From an uncultured Eggerthellaceae bacterium (GTDB taxonomy: Bacteria; Actinomycetota; Coriobacteriia; Coriobacteriales; Eggerthellaceae): DNA of 64,000 nt. The notes beneath the pieces were generated by a model. It had not been told where the DNA came from, searched no databases, and was given only the letters and a program-made list of their open reading frames with translations. Positions 1 to 7,753 of this stretch are shown here, in pieces; positions within the stretch are counted from its first letter, which is position 1; each line of letters opens with the position of its first letter. Both the position numbers and the translations under genes were made by a program. The DNA lies in assembly GCA_910588985.1 (NCBI GenBank), contig CAJURO010000004.1, forward strand, positions 22,611 through 86,610, in the 5' to 3' direction.

Positions 1-684
1 GGCCATGATGGCCGCCGCATGGATGGCATCTGGTGGCTCTCCTTCATCCAGCGCATCATTGCGTACCAGGCGTATCACCGTGCTATCCACATGGGGCTTA
101 GGCATGAAGTCATTCCGCGACACATCAAAGGATCCTTCTGGATGCGCATAGAGCGCAAGCTTCACCGTGTAAGCTCCGTAGCTCTTCGTGCCAGGATGCG
201 CCGCCATACGCTGTGCGACCTCCTTTTGCACCATCACGGTTGCGCTCTCAAGATGGGCGAAGCGCTGAAAGTACTCCAAGACGATGGTGGCAGCGACCGA
301 ATAGGGCAAGTTCGCCACAAGCTTCGTAGGAAGAGGGTGTGCGAAGTCCTCTGCTTTCACATCGAGCGCATCCTTCTCGATCAGCTTGAAGCGTCCCTGC
401 CATTGCGCAAGCGTATGCTCAAGGACGCGTGGAAGCTTTGGGTCCTTCTCGATGGATGTGACCAAGAGCGCCCGTTTCAAGAGAGCGTTCGTGAGCGTGC
501 CGATCCCTGGCCCGACCTCAAGGACGCTATCAGCCTCGCCCAGCTGTGCAAGCTCGCATATCTTCCCGACGATGGCATCATTCACAAGGAAATTTTGCCC
601 CAGCGCTTTCGTCGGCTTGATACCGAAGCGCTCAAGCACCTTAAGCGTCGCGCTTGGAGTGGCAATATCAGAGGCATGTGGCAT
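1..684 (-). CDS. rsmA: 16S rRNA adenine N6-dimethyltransferase (partial, 3' end beyond window)
   Basis: RsmA/KsgA uses S-adenosylmethionine to dimethylate two adjacent adenines near the 3' end of 16S rRNA during small-subunit maturation. Translating the minus strand from the ATG at 684 gives 228 uninterrupted codons running off the window start. They contain GQNFLVND near residue 29, the SAM loop EVGPGIG near 56, the catalytic NLPY near 125, and a DFMPKPHVDS segment that matches the family's C-terminal half. The ATG shares one base with the stop codon of the upstream flavin reductase gene (TAATG), so translation is probably coupled. It is the last visible gene of a metG-tatD-reductase-rsmA operon. 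Only the C terminus is missing, so the call is secure. Confidence 0.93.
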   Translation of the reverse strand, partial: MPHASDIATPSATLKVLERFGIKPTKALGQNFLVNDAIVGKICELAQLGEADSVLEVGPGIGTLTNALLKRALLVTSIEKDPKLPRVLEHTLAQWQGRFKLIEKDALDVKAEDFAHPLPTKLVANLPYSVAATIVLEYFQRFAHLESATVMVQKEVAQRMAAHPGTKSYGAYTVKLALYAHPEGSFDVSRNDFMPKPHVDSTVIRLVRNDALDEGEPPDAIHAAAIMA

Positions 685-1304
685 TAGAATGCGGTCTCCT
701 CGGCATCTGCGATGATCGTTCCGTCCTCGGTGACCTTTCCCGTCCAATCAAGGACGCGATCAAGCTTGAACCCTGCACATCCGCAGGCGCTCCGAATCGT
801 ATCGACACAAGCATCGATCCCGTAGGGATTGCCTTCTTCGCCGATGACGTGGATCGTGAGAGAACGGCGAACGTTCGTCCTCTCTCGCAGGTCAGAGAAG
901 TAATACGGCTGCAAGCGATCAAGCAATGCCTTGAATTGCGATGGGGTTGAGGCGAAGTAGAGAGGGCACACGACGATGAGCTCGTCAGCAGCATCCATGT
1001 GCTTGCGAACCTCATCCATATCATCGCGAAGGAAGCAGCGATGCGCGAATGCATCGCTTTTGAATACAAGAGGATGCTGGTGGAGCGGATCGCCCTTTTC
1101 TGGGCGCTCAGGCAATTCTGCCTCTGGTGTGGCCTTCTCGCACCTATTACATCCAATGCAAGGCGCTATATCCGTAGAAGAGATGGTGATGATGGAGACG
1201 CCATCGTCAGGACATTCCTCAATGCACGCATCGAAGAGCTCGTCAGCAAGATGAGCCGAGCGCCCATCAGGGCGCGGTGAGCCAACAAGGATGGTTCTAT
1301 GCAT
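684..1304 (-). CDS. NADPH-dependent FMN reductase / iron-sulfur flavoprotein-like
   Basis: A 206-residue flavodoxin-fold protein. The N terminus has a beta strand followed by SPRPDGRS, the phosphate-binding loop of the NADPH-dependent FMN reductase family, and a later VVCPLYFASTPSQFKALLDR segment typical of these enzymes. A CIGCNRC motif (Cys 49, 52, 55) resembles the compact cluster of archaeal and clostridial iron-sulfur flavoproteins, but a fourth nearby cysteine is not evident. I chose the ATG at 1304 over an upstream in-frame ATG because GGGGAG lies just before it; this start overlaps the end of tatD by 8 bases. It probably reduces a flavin or quinone; the physiological electron acceptor cannot be read from the sequence. 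Confidence 0.8.
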   Translation of the reverse strand: MHRTILVGSPRPDGRSAHLADELFDACIEECPDDGVSIITISSTDIAPCIGCNRCEKATPEAELPERPEKGDPLHQHPLVFKSDAFAHRCFLRDDMDEVRKHMDAADELIVVCPLYFASTPSQFKALLDRLQPYYFSDLRERTNVRRSLTIHVIGEEGNPYGIDACVDTIRSACGCAGFKLDRVLDWTGKVTEDGTIIADAEETAF

Positions 1305-2301
1305 TGCTCTCCCCTCTCTGCCATGCCGTCGGTGGCCGATCGAGCAACGAGCGCGCATTTCGGTAGAGCTGTTCTTGGAATGCTATCCGCTGCTCATCGC
1401 CTGGCGAAGGCATGCTGTAACGAGGCTCCAGATCATCATCAAGGCGTATATCAGCCAGCTTCGTGCATACCCAGACAACATGAGCTGGCTCGCAGGAAAG
1501 GCTTCTCATCGGCTCAGGCGTCATGTAAGGTGAATCCGTCTCAGAGAGAAGCCTGTCTTGCGGTACAAGCAGGGCAGCACGCCGCACCTCATCGTTCTTC
1601 TTGAAGGTGAGCGCCCCACCGAACGCAACGAAGCAGCCTGCCTCGATCCAACACTCAAGCTCCTCTGGTCCTAAGTTGTAGCAATGCAGAAGCGTCCCCG
1701 CCTCAGGGAAGCCGACGCGCTGCATGATATCGAACCCATCATCATGAGCCTCACGCATATGCAAGATGACAGGGAGTCCCGCTTCTTTCGCGATCTCGAC
1801 CTGACGTGCAAAGACCTCGCGTTGCACCTCGCGAGGAGAAAGATCGTAATGGTAGTCAAGGCCTATCTCCCCCACTGCGCTCGTACGGGGATCTCGCAAG
1901 AGATCAAGCAGCTCAGCTTCAAGCGCCTCATCGTAGAGCTTCGCGTTATGTGGGTGCACGCCCGCCGCGATTCGCACTTCAGGCACGCGATAGGGAGCCT
2001 GCCCACAGCACAGCGAGCCCATCTTGCGAACGAAGAGCTCAGCATCCCGTCGCCATTCATCGAGCTTCGCATACGTGACCGTATCACCCTCTGATGGATC
2101 AACCATGGCCTCGATGAAGGCAACGTCGTGCACGCCTGCCCGCGCAAGCGCAAGCGCAGGGTCGGCAAGCATGTTCAGATGCGCATGCGTATCGGCAATG
2201 GGAGCGAAGGTGTGCGGGCAATCGATGATGACGTTCTTATGCTTCTTCCGCATGCGAAAGTGCTCGTCTTCGTAACGCTCCTCCTGCTCGGTCTCAGCCA
2301 C
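1297..2301 (-). CDS. tatD: TatD family metal-dependent hydrolase (DNase)
   Basis: 334 residues of the TatD amidohydrolase-fold family, known as Mg-dependent 3'-5' exonucleases or hydrolases. Metal-ligand motifs appear in the usual order: DTHAHL (37-42), GVHPH, GEIGLDYHY, ILHMREA, LLHCYN and ETDSPYMTPEP near the C terminus. A region around residues 75-105, SLCCGQAPYRVPEVRI, lengthens the first loop compared with typical 255-residue members, as does a C-terminal tail. The start is GTG with GGAG eight bases upstream, five bases after the metG stop, so it is cotranscribed with metG. The metG-tatD-rsmA order is conserved in many Gram-positive bacteria. Confidence 0.92.
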   Translation of the reverse strand: MAETEQEERYEDEHFRMRKKHKNVIIDCPHTFAPIADTHAHLNMLADPALALARAGVHDVAFIEAMVDPSEGDTVTYAKLDEWRRDAELFVRKMGSLCCGQAPYRVPEVRIAAGVHPHNAKLYDEALEAELLDLLRDPRTSAVGEIGLDYHYDLSPREVQREVFARQVEIAKEAGLPVILHMREAHDDGFDIMQRVGFPEAGTLLHCYNLGPEELECWIEAGCFVAFGGALTFKKNDEVRRAALLVPQDRLLSETDSPYMTPEPMRSLSCEPAHVVWVCTKLADIRLDDDLEPRYSMPSPGDEQRIAFQEQLYRNARSLLDRPPTAWQRGESNA

Positions 2302-2306
2302 AGCGA

Positions 2307-3887
2307 TTACTCCATCTCAGGCAGGTTATCCACATCAAGGCGCGGGAAGAGCGGGTCACCCACTTCAATGGAGGACCCAGGTTTGAGCTGACCCCATACG
2401 CTTGCTTGTTGGATATCCTCGATGTCATAGGTGGTGCCAAGCCCGAAACGAGAGAAGACCTCGTTGGAGGTGTTAGGAGCGAAAGGCGCCATGAATATCG
2501 CGATGATGCGTATAGCCTCAAGCAGGTTATACATGATATCGGCAAGATCCTGTGCGCGAGAGGCATCCTTCGCAAGCTTGAATGGCTCGGTCTCTTCGAT
2601 GTAGCGATTCGCGCGCGCTGCCAAAGCCTGCACCTCTTTGATGGCACCCGTGAAGTCAACGATCTCCATGGCAGAATCGTATTTCGCGTAGAGCTCGTCG
2701 CTGATCTCGCGCAACGGATTCACCGATGCTGCTTCGCTCGGCTCGGGAACGATGCCGTCGAAGTACTTCTTCGTCATGTTCGTGACACGGCTCACAAGGT
2801 TGCCCCATGTGTTGGCAAGCTCGTTGTTGTAGACCTGCACCATACGTTCCATCGAGATGGAGCCATCATGGCCGAACTGGACATCGCTCATGAAGTAGTA
2901 ACGATAGGCATCAACGCCGAAGATCGATATCAGGTCTGCGGGCTTGAGCGCATTTCCCTTTGACTTCGACATCTTCTCACCCTTGGTGAGCAAGAAGCCA
3001 TGGCCGAACACCGTATGTGCGATCGGCCATCCTGCCGCCATCAGCATCGCAGGCCAGATAACGCAATGGAAGCGGATGATATCCTTGCCGACAAAATGAT
3101 ATTGCGGGGGCCAGAACTCATCGAACGCATCAGGATCGATGTCATCACCATAACCACAGCCCGTGCAGTAAGCAAGCAGAGCATCTGCCCAAACATAGGC
3201 AACATGACCCTCATCGAAGGGCAACGGGATGCCCCAATCAAACGTTGAGCGAGAGATGGAGAGGTCCTTGAGACCCCCTTTGACGAATGAGACGATCTCG
3301 TTCTTACGGGTAATGGGCCTGATGAAGTCGGGATGGGTCTCATAGAAGTCAAGGAGGGGCTGCTGGAACTCCGAGAGCTTGAAGAACCAGTTCTCCTCCC
3401 CAGAAGCCATCACTTGAACAGGGCGCTTGCAATCAGGGCAGATGAAGTTCCCATCCTCGTCCTTCTCAAGCTCGCTCTCTGCATAGTACGTTTCCTCATG
3501 AACGCAGTACCACCCTTCATAGGTGCCCTTGTAGAGCCACCCCTTGTCATGAAGGAGCTGCCAGAAGGACTGAACAGTCTTTGCCTGCCGAGGCTCCGTG
3601 GTACGTACGAAGTCGGTATAGGTTATATCGAGGAGCGCCCATGCGTCGCGAAAGGCTGGTTCCATCGAATCGCACCACTCTTGAGGTGTCATACCATGCT
3701 CTTGAGCCGTATCGGCAACCTTTTGCCCATGCTCATCCATACCTGTGACGAACGCCACTTCGCAGCCGTTCATACGTTGGTAACGCGCCACGCTGTCGGC
3801 AGCTATGGTCGTATATGCGGTACCCAGGTGCGGAGCCGCGTTCACGTAATAGATGGGTGTTGTGATCGCATATGGTTTCTTCTGCAT
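2307..3887 (-). CDS. metG: methionyl-tRNA synthetase
   Basis: A 526-residue class I aminoacyl-tRNA synthetase that charges tRNA-Met. It shows TTPIYYVNAAPHLGTAYTT with the HIGH-equivalent HLGT near residue 20, a zinc-type insertion with CPDC, the WADAL and FVGKDIIRFH core motifs and the KMSKS loop (GEKMSKSKGN) near residue 304. It ends after the anticodon-binding helical domain and lacks the EMAP-like C-terminal tRNA-binding domain present in longer bacterial forms. The start at 3887 is preferred over an in-frame ATG 36 bases upstream because GGAAG lies about nine bases before it. It is first in the operon with tatD, the flavin reductase and rsmA. Confidence 0.96.
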   Translation of the reverse strand: MQKKPYAITTPIYYVNAAPHLGTAYTTIAADSVARYQRMNGCEVAFVTGMDEHGQKVADTAQEHGMTPQEWCDSMEPAFRDAWALLDITYTDFVRTTEPRQAKTVQSFWQLLHDKGWLYKGTYEGWYCVHEETYYAESELEKDEDGNFICPDCKRPVQVMASGEENWFFKLSEFQQPLLDFYETHPDFIRPITRKNEIVSFVKGGLKDLSISRSTFDWGIPLPFDEGHVAYVWADALLAYCTGCGYGDDIDPDAFDEFWPPQYHFVGKDIIRFHCVIWPAMLMAAGWPIAHTVFGHGFLLTKGEKMSKSKGNALKPADLISIFGVDAYRYYFMSDVQFGHDGSISMERMVQVYNNELANTWGNLVSRVTNMTKKYFDGIVPEPSEAASVNPLREISDELYAKYDSAMEIVDFTGAIKEVQALAARANRYIEETEPFKLAKDASRAQDLADIMYNLLEAIRIIAIFMAPFAPNTSNEVFSRFGLGTTYDIEDIQQASVWGQLKPGSSIEVGDPLFPRLDVDNLPEME

Positions 3888-3979
3888 GCGTGTCTCTTCC
3901 TTCAAAGCGTCGTTGAGGATCATGATGCTTGCCTCACATCGGCAGATGACATGCCACTGTGAGCAGTTTTGCTATTTTA

Positions 3980-4810
3980 TCACTGGAAAACAGCCGCGAT
4001 GAGCTCTGGAGGTATCCCGAGCGCATATGCCTCGTTGATCTTGCAGATATCTTCTTTTGAAATGCGGTTGAGCGGTGCGGTCGTCATCGAACGCACCTTG
4101 ACTGCAACCTCGGATGCCTTCTCGATGGTCGAAAGCAAGCCATATGCACGAGCAAAGGTATCACCTGCGCAGAAGATGCCATGATGGGGCCACACCACAG
4201 CATCATGGATCTCAAGTGCCTCAGCCGACGCAACGGCAAGCTCTCTGCTCCCAGGCACCATCCAATCGATGACGCCGATCCCACGAGGAAAGACCATCGC
4301 GCATTCGCTGATCGTCGTCCAGAGCTCACGCGTGAAGGCAGTTGAGGTGAGCGGAAGGACGAACGTGAGCGCGTTCACGTTGGCAGGATGCGCATGGTAG
4401 ATGATCCGATTGGCATCACGCGAGGCGATCATCTTCGCCTCTTGGCACAGCATATGCATGAAGAGCTCTGAAGTGGGACGCCTCCCTTCCGAAAAGCCCC
4501 AACGAACACGATAGTGCGTGCCCGCATCATCAAGCTCGATGACGCCTGCGTTGTGCTCAAGATCGGCGCGCATATCCCGAAAGTATGATCCCGCGGCCGT
4601 GATGAAGAAGAACTGCTCAGCGATCCCTGGAACCGCTAAGCCAAGCGGCTCCCACGCGCCTTGTCGAAACGAGCCACTGATGCCATCGATCTGCTCTGGG
4701 GGCATCCGATAAGAAAGGTTGCCTGCATTCGCCTCGTGCCAGCCTTGCGCAACCGCTCCATCAGCAAGGGAGAGGAACTCCTCTACGAAGGCAGCTTCGA
4801 TCTTCGCCAT
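3980..4810 (-). CDS. rhaD: rhamnulose-1-phosphate aldolase-like class II aldolase
   Basis: 276 residues matching the class II aldolase RhaD, which cleaves L-rhamnulose 1-phosphate to dihydroxyacetone phosphate and lactaldehyde using Zn. Visible signatures are GWHEANAGNLSYR near the N terminus, ITAAGSYFRD, the zinc pair YHAHPANVNAL, FPRGIGVIDWMVPGSRELA, and VWPHHGIFCAGDTFARAYGLLSTIEKASEV. Its ATG abuts the larC1 stop (TAAATG), so it is probably translated from the larB-larC1 transcript. No rhamnose isomerase, kinase or transporter is nearby, so the substrate may be another ketose phosphate. The aldolase assignment is firm; the exact substrate is inferred from whole-protein resemblance. Confidence 0.82.
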   Translation of the reverse strand: MAKIEAAFVEEFLSLADGAVAQGWHEANAGNLSYRMPPEQIDGISGSFRQGAWEPLGLAVPGIAEQFFFITAAGSYFRDMRADLEHNAGVIELDDAGTHYRVRWGFSEGRRPTSELFMHMLCQEAKMIASRDANRIIYHAHPANVNALTFVLPLTSTAFTRELWTTISECAMVFPRGIGVIDWMVPGSRELAVASAEALEIHDAVVWPHHGIFCAGDTFARAYGLLSTIEKASEVAVKVRSMTTAPLNRISKEDICKINEAYALGIPPELIAAVFQ

Positions 4811-5581
4811 TTATCGCTCGGTTCCCAGAACGGTCCGCATCGTGCTCTTCGAATCAAGCCCCTGAGGTCCTACGCCGAACCCGAAAGCCTCGAAGACAAG
4901 GGAGGGCATATCACCAAAGCTTGATGCGAAATGCTTGACAAGCGCGGCGCCTGTTGGCGTGGTGAGCTCGCCTTCGACATTGCCTGCGAACGTTGGAACG
5001 TCCGTAAGGATGTTCGCGGTAGCTGGCGCAGGGATGGGCAAGCGCCCATGCGCGCAATCGACGAACCCAAACCCCGTGCAGACGCTTGATGCCGTTGCTC
5101 TCTCAACATCAAGCTGAACAAACGCCATGCTCGCAGCACAGATATAGGCGATCGCCTCATGGTTTCCCACCTCGTGGAAATGAACTTCAGAGACATCGAC
5201 CCCATGAGCAGCAGCTTCAGCAGCAGCGATGATGTCATAGACACCAAGGACATGCTCACGTACCTCCTCAGGCAAGCCTGCATGCTCGATGATGTGATGC
5301 ACCTCTTCCACGCTATGATGCGGATGCTCGTGAGCGCCGTGGGCATGCCCCGAAACGTCATGCCCATGCGCTTGTGCCTCATGGTTCTTTTGGCGAACAG
5401 CAAGATGCACGCCGAAAACGCCACGATCCTGCGCAACAAGGAGATCGAAGCGACATCCAGGGATGTCAAGAGCTTCCAGCGATCCCATGAATGCCTGTGG
5501 GTCGGGAAGCAACGCTATCAAGGATGAAGCGAATGTATCCTTATGAACGCCATGCGTGCAATCGAAGAACAGCTCAGCCAT
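4811..5581 (-). CDS. larC: nickel-pincer cofactor biosynthesis protein LarC, N-terminal part only (LarC1-like)
   Basis: 256 residues resembling the N-terminal half of LarC, the CTP-dependent nickel cyclometallase that loads Ni into the pincer cofactor of lactate racemase and related enzymes. It begins with DCTHGVHKDTFASSL, has a histidine-rich stretch at residues 67-96 (about ten His, a probable nickel reservoir), then VHFHEVGNHEAIAYI and GRLPIPAPATANILTDVP, all typical of LarC1. Full-length LarC is about 400 residues. In Lactiplantibacillus larC1 and larC2 are joined by programmed frameshifting, but here the rhaD ATG follows the stop directly and no LarC2 reading frame exists in any frame. 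The larB stop lies three bases upstream. Confidence 0.82.
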   Translation of the reverse strand: MAELFFDCTHGVHKDTFASSLIALLPDPQAFMGSLEALDIPGCRFDLLVAQDRGVFGVHLAVRQKNHEAQAHGHDVSGHAHGAHEHPHHSVEEVHHIIEHAGLPEEVREHVLGVYDIIAAAEAAAHGVDVSEVHFHEVGNHEAIAYICAASMAFVQLDVERATASSVCTGFGFVDCAHGRLPIPAPATANILTDVPTFAGNVEGELTTPTGAALVKHFASSFGDMPSLVFEAFGFGVGPQGLDSKSTMRTVLGTER

Positions 5582-5584
5582 CTC

Positions 5585-6328
5585 TTACCTCATATGATTG
5601 ATCATGTTAGCGAGATATCCCGCTCCAAACCCATTGTCGATGTTCACGACAGAGACACCGCTCGCACAAGAATTGAGCATGGAGAGCAGAGCGGCGATGC
5701 CCCCGAAGGACGCACCATATCCAACGCTCGTCGGAACTGCGATCACAGGACAGTCTGCCAGGCCACCTATGACGCTCACGAGCGCGCCTTCCATGCCCGC
5801 GAGCGCGATGATAACGCTCGCACCAGAGATCAGGTCAAGATTATCAAGCGTGCGATGAAGGCCCGACACGCCCATATCGTAGGCACGCTTGACAGCGCTC
5901 CCGAAGAACTCGCAGGTGAGAGCAGCCTCTTCAGCAACGGGTATGTCGCTTGTTCCCGCAGTGACGACAAGAACGTATCCGATACCATCTGGCTCTTTCA
6001 TCTGGCCTGTGAAAGCACAGCGCGATTGAGCATCGTAATGAATAGGATGTGCCTGCTCTATCTGCGCTGCTTTCTCAGGCTCGAGCCGCGTGATGAGCAC
6101 GCGATCCTGTCCTGCACGCACGAGCGCTGAGATGATGCCGCAGATCTGCTCGACCGTCTTGCCTTCGCCATAGATCACCTCGGTATAGCCTTGTCGGGCT
6201 TGACGATGCAGATCAACCTTCGCATACCCGATGTCCGTGTATGGCTGGGCCTTGATCTTGAGCAGCGCGTCATCGGGCGCGATCGCTCCTGCAGCAACAT
6301 CTTCAAGAAGCTTTTCGATCTCGGTCAT
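5585..6328 (-). CDS. larB: nickel-pincer cofactor biosynthesis protein LarB
   Basis: 247 residues homologous to LarB, which carboxylates and hydrolyses nicotinic acid adenine dinucleotide to pyridinium-3,5-biscarboxylic acid mononucleotide, the first step of the nickel-pincer cofactor. It is related to the PurE class of carboxylases. Seen motifs: GYTEVIYGEGKTVEQI, VVTAGTSDIPVAEEA, YDMGVSGLHR, IALAGMEGALVSVIGGL, VPTSVGYGASFGGIAALLSMLNSC and the C-terminal NIDNGFGAG. It is the first gene of larB-larC1-rhaD. LarE, the sulfur transferase of the pathway, and LarA, the racemase, are not in this window. The genes lie beside a nickel hydrogenase operon but are separated from it by 109 bases of repeat-like sequence. 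Confidence 0.9.
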   Translation of the reverse strand: MTEIEKLLEDVAAGAIAPDDALLKIKAQPYTDIGYAKVDLHRQARQGYTEVIYGEGKTVEQICGIISALVRAGQDRVLITRLEPEKAAQIEQAHPIHYDAQSRCAFTGQMKEPDGIGYVLVVTAGTSDIPVAEEAALTCEFFGSAVKRAYDMGVSGLHRTLDNLDLISGASVIIALAGMEGALVSVIGGLADCPVIAVPTSVGYGASFGGIAALLSMLNSCASGVSVVNIDNGFGAGYLANMINHMR

Positions 6329-6373
6329 GCCCTCACCCTTTCAATGGGAAGCCTAAGCAAGCGAAGCAGGGTT

Positions 6374-6434
6374 GTGACATCACAGAGCCGCTTATTCTTA
6401 TTGATTTTTAACCGTCCCCTGTCACCCTGTCACC
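6374..6434. repeat. intergenic repeat-like element with duplicated CTGTCACC and a GGGGACGGTT core
   Basis: Between larB and the hydrogenase alpha gene, two tandem copies of ctgtcacc lie at 6419-6426 and 6427-6434. They face an inverted gtgaca at 6374-6379. On the minus strand this reads GTGACAGGGTGACAGG followed by GGACGGTT. From memory, GTGACAGGGGACGGTT-type sequences recur as terminal repeats near small transposases in anaerobic bacteria. Only this one copy was found in the window and no transposase is present, so it is at most a remnant. It could alternatively act as a transcript-end hairpin for the hydrogenase operon. Confidence 0.4.
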
Positions 6435-6437
6435 ACT

Positions 6438-7727
6438 TTAATGAACGCTACAGCTCAAACATGGATCATATGCACGGATGAGCTTCTCGATCTCAAGCTG
6501 GATAGCCTCTGCAGTGAAGCGCGCATCAAGAAGCTGCTTGGCCAAGGAGCGCATGTCGCGCTCAAGATTCGCAAGGTTCTGCGAGGTCGGCGTGATGATG
6601 CGCGCATGGGTGACACGTCCCCGCTCATCAAGCTCGATCTCATGGATAAGCGAGCCGCGTGGAGCCTCGGTGAATCCAACGCCACGGCCTGCGCGAACCT
6701 CGAACTCGACAGGTTCGCTCGTATCTTCGAAATCATCGACGGCAAGCTTTCGGCAAAGTGCAGAGCATCGTACCAAGGCATCAACGATCTCCACTGCTTG
6801 CGCAATGTTATTCGCGAAGGGATTGAACTCAGGAGGTCGCAATCCCGCCTTCGCAGCCGCGAATCGGGCGGGTTCGGTCAGCTCTGCCCATGACGCATTG
6901 ACGCGCGCAAGCGCAGAAGGCATGTAGGTGTTCCCTCCATCACGCATTCGAGAGAGGAGCGCTGCCGAGTGATCTGCTGAGTACTCCTCGATCTCGTTCG
7001 CGAAGTCTTGAATGGAGAATGTCTTGTCTGCACGGACGAACCGAGCCACATCTGAGCCAACAACGGGGTATGACCCTTCTTCGACCATTGCAAGGAAGTC
7101 TCCCTTGGTCTCGAAGTCAATGGATCCGAAATCATTGAAAAGATCAACTGCATCAAGCGCAAAGGCGAGGTGCGCATCAAGTGCATCTGCAAGACGGAGG
7201 TACTCGTCAGATGATATCTCTGAGGTGAAGCCGCCCACCACAGCAGTGATCGGATGGATCGACCTCCCTCCCACTGCCGCACAAAGCTCGTTTCCCATCG
7301 CCTTCAAGCCAAGCGCCGCATCAAAGAGCGTGCGATCAGCATCGGCCAAGGGGAATACGCTCTTGTGCCCAAGGAAATCGGGCGCAGCGAAGACGAACAG
7401 ATGGGTTGCATGGTTTTGCAGGAAGGAGCCATAGACGAGAAGCTCGCGTATGGCCCGTGTTCTTTCGCTCACCTCTACCCCGAAGATCCGCTCAATCGCA
7501 AGGATATCCGTGATCGTATGGCTTGCCGAGCAAATGCCGCAAACGCGAGAAGCGATGTAGGGCGCCTCATAGAAGAAATGACCTTTGACCATGGATTCGA
7601 AGAAACGCGCAGGCTCGGTGACCGAGAACTCGCATTGCTCGATCTGTCCATTCTTGATGACAAGATGGATATCTCCATGCCCTTCGATACGGGCAAGATG
7701 GTCAACGTCGATCTTCATGCTGGTCAT
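6438..7727 (-). CDS. NiFe hydrogenase large (alpha) subunit, group 3b-like
   Basis: 429-residue nickel-iron catalytic subunit of a cytoplasmic bidirectional hydrogenase or sulfhydrogenase type. The N-terminal nickel motif RVCGICSASH is at residues 61-70 (Cys 63 and 66) and the C-terminal motif DPCLSCSVH is at 421-429 (Cys 423 and 426). The stop codon follows immediately after the terminal His. Most large subunits carry a C-terminal extension after this His that a nickel-checking protease removes; none is encoded here. The start has AAGGA seven bases upstream. It is the distal gene of the beta-gamma-delta-alpha operon, the subunit order of NAD(P)-linked sulfhydrogenases. No hyp maturation genes are in the window. 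Confidence 0.93.
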   Translation of the reverse strand: MTSMKIDVDHLARIEGHGDIHLVIKNGQIEQCEFSVTEPARFFESMVKGHFFYEAPYIASRVCGICSASHTITDILAIERIFGVEVSERTRAIRELLVYGSFLQNHATHLFVFAAPDFLGHKSVFPLADADRTLFDAALGLKAMGNELCAAVGGRSIHPITAVVGGFTSEISSDEYLRLADALDAHLAFALDAVDLFNDFGSIDFETKGDFLAMVEEGSYPVVGSDVARFVRADKTFSIQDFANEIEEYSADHSAALLSRMRDGGNTYMPSALARVNASWAELTEPARFAAAKAGLRPPEFNPFANNIAQAVEIVDALVRCSALCRKLAVDDFEDTSEPVEFEVRAGRGVGFTEAPRGSLIHEIELDERGRVTHARIITPTSQNLANLERDMRSLAKQLLDARFTAEAIQLEIEKLIRAYDPCLSCSVH

Positions 7728-7753
7728 CGCGCGATCCTTAGAACAGTGTGCGT

